Origin: Bifidobacterium castoris
GTDB lineage: Bacteria > Actinomycetota > Actinomycetes > Actinomycetales > Bifidobacteriaceae
NCBI RefSeq assembly: GCF_003952025.1
Contig: NZ_QXGI01000001.1
Span: 372,001 to 436,000, forward strand
DNA: 64,000 nucleotides
Reading direction: 5' to 3'
Numbering within the stretch: position 1 is the stretch's first letter; the number at the start of each line of letters is the position of its first letter. Positions 29,111-37,406 of this stretch are shown piece by piece. The notes below the pieces were generated by a model. The model saw nothing but the letters and a program-made list of their open reading frames with translations. It had not been told where the DNA came from and did no database searches. Both the position numbers and the translations under genes were made by a program.

Positions 29111-30490
29111 TTATTTCACTCCGACCATCAGTGCCTCTTTGCGAGCGCGTGTGAGCGCCACGTAGATGAGACTCCGGTACTGCTTGCACAGTTCGCGTCT
29201 TGAGACCACGTCGGTGGTCTCTTCGAGCTTCCCCTCCGGAGGCACGGTGTCTGGATTGATGTCCGCGACGACGATGGTGTCGAATTCGAGGCCCTTGACA
29301 CGATGCATCGTGGCGACGCGGATGCCGGGCCTGTCGGTGTCTTCCGCCTCCCTGCCGAGGACATAGGTCTCGCGTCCGTGCTGTTCGAAGTAGTCGACCC
29401 ATTGATCGCACAGGTACTTTGCCGGCGCTACGATGCAGATGCTGCGCTCATAGTCCTCGCCGTTCTTTGCGATTTGTTCGGTGATCCAATCATCCACAGC
29501 CTTATGTTCCTCATGCTGACTGTGGAATCGCTTTGCAACGGGCGCTGGTCCTTGCATGAGTGAGTGGCTGTCGTTGGATTCGACCGTTTCCCCATTGAGA
29601 TCGTCGAAACGCTCTGGATCGCCTTGCATGGATTCACCAAGAACCGCTTTGAACGCTTCGTCGGACACGTCCGTGCCGTTCGTGTCGAATACGCGTTCGG
29701 CGGCATCCCGGATTTGTTCGATCGTGCGGTAGTTGATGCGAAGTCTTCGGGATCGTCCCTGTATGGCGATGCCGCATTGGGAAAGCATGACGGTTTTGCC
29801 GTAGATGCGCTGCTGGGCATCGCCGACGATGGAGAAATCCTGCCCCTCATCGACGATGATGTGCGCATACGGGGAGGTGATTCGGCCTGCGCGCAGGCTA
29901 TCCTCCACCATACCCATGGCTTGATAGACATCCCATTGCTTGTGGTCGCTCATATACCGGTGATAGGCTTCGGCGACCTTCCATAGCGACGCCTTATGGG
30001 CACGCGACATGCGCGATCCGCGTCCGCGGCGCGAGGAGCGGAAGTATTCACCAAGTGTCGTGATGCCCTTGTTTTTGATCACCTCTTCCCATTCGTCGCG
30101 CAGGAAGGCTTCCTCCCCGCTCCACTGGGACTGGCCGCTTTCCGCGATGGCGGCCTTCCACACTTCGCCAATCGCCACGTCATCATAGGTCAGCTGGTAG
30201 TCGAATCCGCGTTTGCGCAGACAACCGGCCACGTATCGGTCAAGATTGAGCACGTCGATGCGTCCGAGCTCCTCCTGCGTGCAGATGAGCTGAAGGTTCG
30301 CCTTGATGTCGGTCGCCAGATTCCTGCTGTATGTGGTGAACAGCACCTTATGTGCACTATGCCGCCGTACGAGTGTGCGGCGAGATATTTCGCGCGATGC
30401 ATCGCCACAACCGTCTTGCCGGTTCCGGCACCGCCCGTGAGCCGGTACGACCCCTTGTAGTCCCGTTCCCCGTATCGCCGTTGCGACGCG
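29111..30490 (-). pseudogene. UvrD/Rep-like superfamily 1 helicase, truncated and frameshifted
   Basis: Relic of a SF1 helicase. The Walker A segment (SQRRYGERDYKGSYRLTGGAGTGKT...MHRAKYLA) is in one frame, opened by an in-frame TGA at its start near 30480, so the usual N-terminal region of roughly 300 residues is gone. The frame then shifts near 30355-30360 and continues as KVLFTTYSRNLATD to the end. In VDEGQDFS-IVGDAQQRIYG the roughly 25 residues normally between the Walker B and motif III parts are missing. Later motifs (RINYRT, VATMHRVKGLEFD, YVALTRARK) are intact. Three separate lesions argue for a decayed gene. Confidence 0.82.
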
Positions 30491-30766
30491 GTTCACCGTG
30501 AGATTTCCAGTCAAGACCGCGTTCGCGACACAGACATCAGCGCTCTATGCATGGATCCGAGGAGGCGGTCTGACGTTATGCCCCGAAGAGGCCGACGCCA
30601 AAATCCTGACGCAGTCCGATGCCCGTACAACCACGATCGTACTTGACGACGATATGCGCGCAATGCTGCATTCTGTCTGCGAATTTCGCCATACCGCCGC
30701 ACGGCTGGCCAGACTGACGAGACGAGGGGGTGTGGGCTGGTGCACCCCACACCCCTCCTGCCCCTC
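30491..30766. other. Non-coding stretch between helicase remnant and pyrE
   Basis: About 276 nt. It holds the pyrE terminator at its pyrE end. The rest shows no conserved frame on either strand; it may be further helicase remnant or other decayed DNA. I see nothing that can be named. Confidence 0.4.
30725..30756 (-). terminator. Terminator of the pyr operon
   Basis: GGGGTGTGGG (30727-30736) pairs with CCCACACCCC (30746-30755) around a 9-nt loop, about 11 nt beyond the pyrE stop. Confidence 0.7.
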
Positions 30767-31462
30767 TCACGCCCCGTACCGCGCCAGATACTCCTCGGCG
30801 GCCTCGGCGATCTCGTCGCTGACGTACGGCCTGCCGTCGTCGTCGGGCAGTTCGCGGCCGGCGGCGAAGATCTCCCTGACGTTCGCGATCGCGAACACCG
30901 GGAATCCGAACTCGCGCTGCACGTCCTGCACGGCGGACAGGTCGCTGTCCTTCGTCTTCTCCATACGGTCCACGGACAGCACGAGCCCGACGATGTTGAC
31001 GTCGGCCTGCTCCCTGAGCTTGGGGACGACCTCGCGCACGGCGGTGCCGGCGGTCATCACGTCGTCGACGAGCAGCACGTTCATGCCGTCCTCGAGCGGC
31101 CTGCCGACCATCGTGCCGCCGTCGCCGTGGTCCTTCCTCTCCTTGCGGTCGAAGGTGTAGCCGACGGTGACGCCGTAGTTGAGTTCGAGCGCGATCGACG
31201 TGGCGACGGCGAGCGGGATGCCCTTGTACGCCGGGCCGAAGATCGTGTCGATGCGGGCGGGCAGCCGCCCGTCGTCGATCTCGGTCTGGATCTTCTCGGC
31301 GTAGAACGCGCCGAGCGTCGCGATCTTCCTGCCGTCGTCGAAGGCGCCGGCGTTGATGAAGTACGGCGAACGCCGTCCGGACTTCAATGTGAAGTCGCCG
31401 AATCTGAGGGCGTTCGATTCGAGCAGGAACTTGGTGAATCGGTGGTCGAGGGAGTCGAACAT
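30767..31462 (-). CDS. pyrE: Orotate phosphoribosyltransferase
   Basis: Makes OMP from orotate and PRPP. Has 231 residues. The PRPP motif [16 protein letters not shown] is present, with [11 protein letters not shown] and [16 protein letters not shown] at the orotate site. RBS AAGGAG precedes the ATG by 6 nt (GGAAGGAGACACG). It is the last gene of the pyr operon, 48 nt after pyrD and before the terminator. Last in the seven-gene order, it adds the ribose phosphate that PyrF's substrate needs. Confidence 0.97.
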   Translation of the reverse strand: MFDSLDHRFTKFLLESNALRFGDFTLKSGRRSPYFINAGAFDDGRKIATLGAFYAEKIQTEIDDGRLPARIDTIFGPAYKGIPLAVATSIALELNYGVTVGYTFDRKERKDHGDGGTMVGRPLEDGMNVLLVDDVMTAGTAVREVVPKLREQADVNIVGLVLSVDRMEKTKDSDLSAVQDVQREFGFPVFAIANVREIFAAGRELPDDDGRPYVSDEIAEAAEEYLARYGA

Positions 31463-31510
31463 CGTGTCTCCTTCCGGATGGATGTGTTCTGTGGTGTCGT
31501 CGAGGCGTCT

Positions 31511-32488
31511 TCAGCGCCAGGTGTCGCCCTTGGCGAGCTTTTCGGTCAGTTCGGGTCTGGAGTCGAGGAGCTCCTCGAGCTCGAGGGCGACACGGATCGG
31601 CGCGGTAGGGTCGTACAGCGCGGCGCCGCCGACCTCGACGGCGTTGGCGCCGGCGTAGAGGTATTCGAGGGCCTTCTCGCCCGAGTCGATGCCGCCGATG
31701 CCGATGATCGGGATGTCGGGCAGCGCGGCGCGCACGCGCCACACGCAGGCCAGGCCCACCGGGAAGACGGCAGGCCCGGACACGCCGCCGGTGCGGTTGG
31801 CGATAATCGGCTCGCCGGTCCTGATGTCGATGCGCATGCCGACGAGCGTGTTGATCATGCTCAGGCAGTCGGCGCCGCCGTCGACGGCGGCGCGCGCGAT
31901 CGCGGCGATGTCGGTGACGTTCGGCGTGAGCTTGACGATCATCGGCTTGTCGGTCATCGGGCGCAGCCGGTCCATGAGCTTTCCCAGCGCGACCGGGTCG
32001 GTGCCGACGGACATGCCGCCGTGCGTCACGTTCGGGCAGCTGACGTTGATCTCGAGCATGTCCGCGTCCGAGTCGGCGAGCTTTTCGACGACCTGCGCGT
32101 AGTCGTCGTCGCAGTGGCCGGCGACGTTCGCGATGACGGTGGCGCCGAGGTCCTTGAGGTACGGCAGGTCGTGCGCGAGGTAATGGTCGACGCCGGGGTT
32201 CTGCAGGCCGACGGCGTTGACGGTGGCGGCCGGGCTTTCGGCGGTGCGCACGCCCGGGTTGCCGAGCCATTCGACCGGCGAGACGCCCTTCGTGGTGACC
32301 GAGCCCATCTGGGACACGTCGTAGAACCGTCCGCACGCGTAGGCGTTGAAGGTGCCGGAGGCGGTGCCGACCGGGTTCTTCCACGGCACGCCGGCGACGA
32401 CGGTGCCGTGGCGCCATTCGTGCGGCGCGTAGACGCTCGTCGGGGTTTCATTGAGTTCCTGTTCGATGTTCACGTTGTCCTCGCTCAC
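31511..32488 (-). CDS. pyrD: Dihydroorotate dehydrogenase, catalytic subunit (class 1B)
   Basis: Oxidises dihydroorotate to orotate. The class-1 catalytic Cys lies in LEINVSCPNV. FMN contacts are in GTASGTFNAY, IVKLTPNVTD, INTLVGM, IGIGGIDSG and YAGANAVEVG. The presence of PyrK next to it makes it class 1B, an NAD-linked heterotetramer. A GTG at 32486-32488 overlaps the pyrK stop (GTGA). A second in-frame GTG at 32471-32473 has GAGG 5 nt upstream and is an equally good start. Length is 325 or 320 residues. Confidence 0.94.
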   Translation of the reverse strand: MSEDNVNIEQELNETPTSVYAPHEWRHGTVVAGVPWKNPVGTASGTFNAYACGRFYDVSQMGSVTTKGVSPVEWLGNPGVRTAESPAATVNAVGLQNPGVDHYLAHDLPYLKDLGATVIANVAGHCDDDYAQVVEKLADSDADMLEINVSCPNVTHGGMSVGTDPVALGKLMDRLRPMTDKPMIVKLTPNVTDIAAIARAAVDGGADCLSMINTLVGMRIDIRTGEPIIANRTGGVSGPAVFPVGLACVWRVRAALPDIPIIGIGGIDSGEKALEYLYAGANAVEVGGAALYDPTAPIRVALELEELLDSRPELTEKLAKGDTWR

Positions 32489-33303
32489 TTGTTGTCCCAT
32501 CCCAGCTGGTGCGCGGTGAAGACCGGGCCGGCCTCGCACACCTTCTCGCGGCCGTCGCGCGTGTCGATCGTGCAGGCGACGCAGGTGCCGTAGCCGCAGC
32601 CCATGCGCTGCTCCATGCTCAGCTGCGCGTCGACGCCGCGCTTGGACGCCCATTCGGCGACCGCCTTCATCATCGGCGTCGGACCGCACGACAGGATGAT
32701 TAGCTCACGGCCGCTCTCCTGCAGACCCGGCCACAGGCGTTCGAGCAGCGTGAGCACGTTGCCTTCCGACTCGTCGATGCTGTGCACCTCGTCGGCGTAT
32801 CTGGCCGCGTACACGTCGGCGAAATGCGCGTCGCGGTAGCCGAGCACGGCGATCGCGCGGCAGTCGTCGCGTCCGGCGAGCGCCTGCGCGGCCTCGAGCA
32901 GCGGCGGGATGCCCAGCCCCCCGCCGACGAGCAGGTAGTCGGCCGCCTCATGCAGGTCGAAGGGCCTGCCCAGAGGGCCGAGCACGTCCACATGGTCGCC
33001 GGCCTTCAAGTGCGCGAACTCGTCGGTGCCGTAGCCGACGACGGCGAAGATCAGGCTGACCCGGTCGCCGTCGACGTCGCTGACGCCGAAGGGGCGCGGC
33101 ATCAGATGCTGCGGGTTGGACGAGTACAGGTTGACGAACTGTGCGGGCCGGACGTTGGCGGCGATGAACTCGTCGCGGAACGTCAGGCGCACGACGCCGG
33201 GCGTCAGTTCGCGCACGTCGGTGACGTCGACGGTGCGCCGGGTCGGCGTGCGGCCGTTCGATACGGCATCCTCCACCGTATGGGAAAACGCTGTGGTTGG
33301 CAT
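32485..33303 (-). CDS. pyrK: Dihydroorotate dehydrogenase electron transfer subunit
   Basis: FAD and [2Fe-2S] protein passing electrons from PyrD to NAD. The N-terminal ferredoxin-reductase-like FAD domain has RPFGVSDVDG. The NAD domain has VGGGLGIPPLL and ILSCGPTPMMKAV. The Cys cluster GCGYGTCVACTID...VCEAGPVF binds the iron-sulfur centre. Has 272 residues. ATG at 33301-33303 follows an AGGACA site. It overlaps pyrD by four bases. This subunit is what makes the pathway independent of quinones. Confidence 0.95.
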   Translation of the reverse strand: MPTTAFSHTVEDAVSNGRTPTRRTVDVTDVRELTPGVVRLTFRDEFIAANVRPAQFVNLYSSNPQHLMPRPFGVSDVDGDRVSLIFAVVGYGTDEFAHLKAGDHVDVLGPLGRPFDLHEAADYLLVGGGLGIPPLLEAAQALAGRDDCRAIAVLGYRDAHFADVYAARYADEVHSIDESEGNVLTLLERLWPGLQESGRELIILSCGPTPMMKAVAEWASKRGVDAQLSMEQRMGCGYGTCVACTIDTRDGREKVCEAGPVFTAHQLGWDNK

Positions 33304-33391
33304 GGGTGTCCTGTCCCTCTTTCTTCTCTGCTGTGGTTGCTGGACTGGGGTTCTTCTCGCGCCGCCGCGCCCGCAGGGGCGCGCGTGCATG

Positions 33392-34345
33392 TCAGGCGAG
33401 CGCGACGCGCAGCTGGTCGCGCATGTCCTCGGCGGCGCGCCGCGCGTTGGCGGCGACGAGTTCGAGCGCGGTCTCGGGTTCGAGGCCCGCGTCGTAGCGC
33501 GCGTCGTCGCGCCATGCGCCGATGATGCCGCGCGACGAGTTGACGATCGCGCCGGAGCCGTCATGGTCGAACATGCCGGCGACCGAGGCCGCGGTGCCGC
33601 CCTGGGCGCCGTAGCCGGGCACGAGGAAGAAGGTGTGCGGCATGCGTTCGCGCAGCGCGGCGCCCTCCTCGGGGTGCGTGGCGCCGACGACGGCGCCGGT
33701 GCGCGAATAGCCGAAGCGGCCGATCGTGTCGGCGCCCCATTGCTCGACGAGGTCGGCGACGTGTTCGTAGACGCGGCCGCCGTCGGCCAGCTGGAGCTCC
33801 TGGATCTGCGCGGAGGACGGGTTCGACGTGCGCACGAGGACGAACAGGTCGCGGTCGGACTCCCCGGCGGCTTCGACGAACGGTTCGATGCCGTCGGAGC
33901 CGAGGTAGGGGTTGACGGTGAGCGCGTCCTCGTGCCATACGTCGGCGCCGTCGAAGCCGGTCAGGTGCTTCGCGTAGGCGGCTGCCGTCGAGCCGATGTC
34001 GCCGCGTTTGACGTCGCCGATCACGTACAGGCCCTGCTGGCGCGCGTACTGGCAGGTCATCGTGTAGCAGTCGATGCCGGCCGGGCCGAGCGCCTCGTAC
34101 ATCGCGATCTGCGGTTTGACGGCGGGCACGATGTCGGCGACCGCGTCGATGATCGCGCGGTTGAACTCGAAGTACGCGGCCGCGGCGCCGGTCGCGGCGA
34201 GGTTGTCGTCGTCCTCCTCGACGTATTCGTCGGCTTCGATGCGGTAGGCGTCCATGACCTGAGCGGGCACGAGCGCCGGCGTGGGGTCGAGGCCCACGAC
34301 GCTCGGGTTCTGTTTGTCTTCGATGGCTTCGATGAGGCGGTCCAT
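33392..34345 (-). CDS. pyrF: Orotidine 5'-phosphate decarboxylase
   Basis: Last step to UMP. It is of the longer type (family 2, about 300 residues; here 317). GLDP near the N-terminus, VKPQIAMYEALG and the catalytic set DVKRGDIGSTA (Asp-Lys-x-x-Asp) are present, with VPGYGAQGG for phosphate binding. Of the two adjacent ATGs I chose the second (34343-34345), because AAGGAG is then 4 nt away; the first would leave only one base. It lies 116 nt after pyrC. Confidence 0.95.
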   Translation of the reverse strand: MDRLIEAIEDKQNPSVVGLDPTPALVPAQVMDAYRIEADEYVEEDDDNLAATGAAAAYFEFNRAIIDAVADIVPAVKPQIAMYEALGPAGIDCYTMTCQYARQQGLYVIGDVKRGDIGSTAAAYAKHLTGFDGADVWHEDALTVNPYLGSDGIEPFVEAAGESDRDLFVLVRTSNPSSAQIQELQLADGGRVYEHVADLVEQWGADTIGRFGYSRTGAVVGATHPEEGAALRERMPHTFFLVPGYGAQGGTAASVAGMFDHDGSGAIVNSSRGIIGAWRDDARYDAGLEPETALELVAANARRAAEDMRDQLRVALA

Positions 34346-34460
34346 CATGCTCCTTGTGGGTGGTTGTGGATGTGAGGGGCGTTGTCTGCTTCGCGCGGCG
34401 GTTCGTCCGCGCGGCCGGGCGCGCGGGCGGGGTTGCGCTGCCCGGCGTCGCGGGGGCGCG

Positions 34461-35861
34461 TCAGGCGAGCGCGTCGAGGCTGGCGGAGACCAGGCGCGAA
34501 CCGATGATCGTCGCGTACGGCCTGCCGGTGACCTCCCAGCCGTCGAACGGCGTGTTGCGCGCCTTCGACCGGAACTCGTCGGCCCGGATCGTCCATGCGT
34601 CGTCGAGGCCGAGGATGACAAGGTCGTTGCGCTCGGGGTGTTCGCTCGCGCCCAGGTCGAGCGTGCGTTTCGCCGCGCATTTCGCGCCCGTGTTGAGCAG
34701 GGCCGCGATGTCGGTCGAATGCCTGCCCATGAGCGAGGCGGGGTTGAGCGCCATGAGTTCGATGAGGCGTTCGTCGCTGATCCAGCCGCCGCCGACGAGG
34801 ACCGTGTGGCATACGGCGAACGCGCATTCGAGGCCGATGATGCCGTTGGGCGCCTCAAGGAAGCCGAGCGCCTTCTCGTCGGCGGTGTGCGGGGCGTGGT
34901 CGGTGGCGATCATGTCGACGGTGCCGTCGGCGATCGCGGCGATCGTGGCCTGCCGGTCCTTCTCGCTGCGAAGCGGCGGGTTCATCTTCGCGCGCGTGCC
35001 GTATTCGAGCAGCGCCTCGTCGCTTAATGCCAGGTAGTGCGGCGCCGTCTCGCAGGTGATCGGCAGGCCCTCGGCCTTGGCGCGGCGGATCGCGTCGAAG
35101 CTGATCGCCGTGCTCACATGCTGGAAGTGCACGTGCACGCCGGTCTCGCGCACCAGGTCGATGTCGCGTTGCACGACCGCCAGCTCGGTGTCCTCGGGGA
35201 TGCCGGGCACGCCGAGCTTCCTGGCGACGGGGCCGTCGTTGACGGCGCCGACGTCGTGGTGCTCGCAGTGCTCGATCAGGTACAGCCCCGTCTCCTTGAC
35301 GTTCGCGAACACGTCGCGCAGCACCGGCGTGGGCACCGCCGAGCCGTCGTCGCTCATCGCCGTGACCGGGTGCGCGATCTGCGCCGCGTCCTTCTCATCG
35401 TCGTTGCCGGGCATGTACCACGCCCAGTCCTTGGGCTCGGTCGGCTCCTGACCCGCGCGGCCCTTCGTCGCGCACACGCACAGCTCGTAGCGCACCGGCA
35501 GCGTCACGCCGTGGATCCGCTCGTAGTGCTGCAGGTAGTCGATGACGTTGTCGCAGCCGGCGGCGAGGACCTCGTCGGCGCCCGGCTCCCCGGGAGTGAC
35601 GATCCGGCCGTCCATCGCCGGCACCGTGTTCGGCATGATGAGCACGTTCGTGTAGCCGCCCGCGGCCGCCGCCGCGCAGCCGGTGGCCATCGTCTCCTTG
35701 TACGTCTGGCCCGGATCGCGGAAATGCACGTGCGGGTCCTCGAGGCCCGGCGCCACCGTGAGACGCGAGGCGTCGACGATCTGGTCGCGTCCGTCGGGCA
35801 CGACCAGGTCGATGCGCTCGCCGGTGTCCCACACGCGGATGTCCCTGAAGGTGATCGACAT
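34461..35861 (-). CDS. pyrC: Dihydroorotase
   Basis: Cyclises carbamoyl-aspartate. Amidohydrolase of 466 residues with the metal-binding HVHFRDPG near residue 45, ETAPHYL, NPPLR and ATDHAPHT. Some N-terminal signals such as GYTNVLIMPNT are typical of the long class II form. Its ATG shares a base with the pyrI stop, and GAGGAGG lies upstream inside pyrI, so translation is coupled. Length exceeds the roughly 430 residues of many homologues because of an insert around KDWAWYMPGNDDEKDA. Confidence 0.96.
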   Translation of the reverse strand: MSITFRDIRVWDTGERIDLVVPDGRDQIVDASRLTVAPGLEDPHVHFRDPGQTYKETMATGCAAAAAGGYTNVLIMPNTVPAMDGRIVTPGEPGADEVLAAGCDNVIDYLQHYERIHGVTLPVRYELCVCATKGRAGQEPTEPKDWAWYMPGNDDEKDAAQIAHPVTAMSDDGSAVPTPVLRDVFANVKETGLYLIEHCEHHDVGAVNDGPVARKLGVPGIPEDTELAVVQRDIDLVRETGVHVHFQHVSTAISFDAIRRAKAEGLPITCETAPHYLALSDEALLEYGTRAKMNPPLRSEKDRQATIAAIADGTVDMIATDHAPHTADEKALGFLEAPNGIIGLECAFAVCHTVLVGGGWISDERLIELMALNPASLMGRHSTDIAALLNTGAKCAAKRTLDLGASEHPERNDLVILGLDDAWTIRADEFRSKARNTPFDGWEVTGRPYATIIGSRLVSASLDALA

Positions 35862-36283
35862 CAGAACTCGGCCTCCTCGTCGCAGTAGCGGCATCGGTAC
35901 ACGTCCCCGTCGGCGCGGTCGAGGTAGAAGACCTGGTCGACGCCCGGCTCGGTCGTCGTCACGCAGCGCGGGTTGACGCAGGTGATGACGTCGACGACGC
36001 GTTCGGGCAGCGTCGGCGTCTTCTTGTCGACGATGCGCCCGCCCCGGATGACGTCGACGGTCGCCGAACGCGCCACGAGGCCGAGCACGTCGAGGTCGAT
36101 CGCCGTGTCCGCGTCCTCGACCTTGATGATGTCCTTCGTGCCGTAGCGGCGCGAATCGGTGTTCATGATGAGCGCGAGCTTCGTCGCGGACGGGTTGATG
36201 CGCAGGTATTCGAGCACCTTGAGCGCCGTGCCGGCCGGCACGTGGTCGATGATGATGCCGTCCTGGATGCTGGTGACCTCCAT
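35861..36283 (-). CDS. pyrI: Aspartate carbamoyltransferase regulatory subunit
   Basis: Allosteric subunit that binds nucleotides and pairs with PyrB. Has 140 residues. The N-terminal allosteric domain has IDHVPAGTALKVLEYL. The C-terminal zinc domain has CVNPRC and CRYC, the four ligands of the PyrB interface. Its ATG overlaps the pyrB stop by one base (TGATG), with AAGGAGG inside pyrB. Regulatory subunits are common in enterobacteria and scattered elsewhere; here the operon predicts a B6-I6 type enzyme. Confidence 0.95.
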   Translation of the reverse strand: MEVTSIQDGIIIDHVPAGTALKVLEYLRINPSATKLALIMNTDSRRYGTKDIIKVEDADTAIDLDVLGLVARSATVDVIRGGRIVDKKTPTLPERVVDVITCVNPRCVTTTEPGVDQVFYLDRADGDVYRCRYCDEEAEF

Positions 36284-37281
36284 CAGGCCATGACCTCCTT
36301 GTTCTCGTGGTCGGCGAACCCGGGCAGCTCGTCGCCGAGCACCGAGCTCTCCAACGCCATGCGCATGAGCATGCCGTTCCTGACCTGTTCGAAGTAGGCG
36401 GCGCGCGGGTCGTCGTCCACCTCCTTGGCGATCTCGTTGACGCGCGGCAGCGGGTGGAGCACCGCCATGTCCGGCTTGGCGAGGGCGAGCTTGGCCGCGT
36501 CGAGGATGTACGTGTCGCGCAGGCGCAGGTAGTCGTCCTCGTTGAAGAAGCGTTCCTTCTGCACGCGCGTCATGTACAGCGCGTCGAGGTCGCCGATGAC
36601 CTCGCTCAGGTCGCTGACCTCCACGTACGAGCAGTCCTCGGTCGCGTTGATGCGGTTGAGCACGTACTGCGGCGTGCGCAGCTCCTTCGGCGAGATGAGC
36701 ACGAAGCGCACGTCGCCGAAACGGCACAGCGTCTCGATGAGCGAATGCACGGTGCGTCCGAAGGTCAGGTCCCCGCACAGGCCGATCGTCAGATGGTTGA
36801 CGCGCCCGAAGCGCGAGCGCAGCGTCGCGAGGTCGGCGAGCGTCTGCGTGGGGTGCATGTGGCCGCCGTCGCCGGCGTTGATGACGGGCACGGACGCGGC
36901 GTCGGCGGCGACGAGCGCGGCGCCCTCCTTGGGGTGGCGGATCGCGACGACGTCGACGTAGTTGGAGACGGTCTTGAGCGTGTCGGAAATCGATTCGCCC
37001 TTGGTGACCGAGGCGAGCTGGGCGCCGGCGAAGCCGATGACCTTGCCGCCGAGGCGCAGCATCGCCGTTTCGAAGCTCAGCCGTGTGCGCGTGCTCGGCT
37101 CATAAAACAAAGTGGCCAACACTCTGCCGTCGCAGGTGTGTGCCACTTCCTTGCGGTGCGTATCGATGTACCGCGCCTTGTCGAGCAGTTCGCGGATCTG
37201 CTCGATGGACAGGTCGTCCAACGTGATGACGCTCGTGCCGACCATCGAGGGTGCGGGAGCGTTGTGTGCTTCGCTAGCCAA
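36283..37281 (-). CDS. pyrB: Aspartate carbamoyltransferase catalytic subunit
   Basis: Makes carbamoyl-aspartate. The carbamoyl-phosphate motif [14 protein letters not shown], the 80s loop [14 protein letters not shown] and the aspartate-binding [10 protein letters not shown] are present. I chose the TTG at 37279-37281 (332 residues), since AAAGGTG is 5 nt upstream and a TATAGT at 37334-37339 would leave a GTG at 37315-37317 with almost no leader. The alternative GTG product has 12 more residues and cannot be excluded. It heads the operon pyrB-I-C-F-K-D-E. Confidence 0.93.
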   Translation of the reverse strand: MASEAHNAPAPSMVGTSVITLDDLSIEQIRELLDKARYIDTHRKEVAHTCDGRVLATLFYEPSTRTRLSFETAMLRLGGKVIGFAGAQLASVTKGESISDTLKTVSNYVDVVAIRHPKEGAALVAADAASVPVINAGDGGHMHPTQTLADLATLRSRFGRVNHLTIGLCGDLTFGRTVHSLIETLCRFGDVRFVLISPKELRTPQYVLNRINATEDCSYVEVSDLSEVIGDLDALYMTRVQKERFFNEDDYLRLRDTYILDAAKLALAKPDMAVLHPLPRVNEIAKEVDDDPRAAYFEQVRNGMLMRMALESSVLGDELPGFADHENKEVMA

Positions 37282-37333
37282 TGACTCACCTTTCTGACCG
37301 AATGTGAAGGTGGTCACCGAAGTGACCTCTCCA

Positions 37334-37339
37334 ACTATA
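37334..37339 (-). promoter_or_regulatory. Candidate -10 element of the pyr operon
   Basis: TATAGT on the minus strand, 53 nt before the chosen pyrB TTG start. No clear -35 element, attenuator or PyrR site is recognised, so control of the operon remains open. Confidence 0.45.
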
Positions 37340-37406
37340 ACCGCACCCGCCTATTGGGGGCCGGATGCGGACCCGGGGCGTGTCCCGTCTCACGATGCGA
37401 ATGCCG

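Noticed and set aside
30498-31160. Plus-strand open frame near the pyrE end
   Set aside because: It overlaps pyrE in antisense and has no motif or ribosome site.
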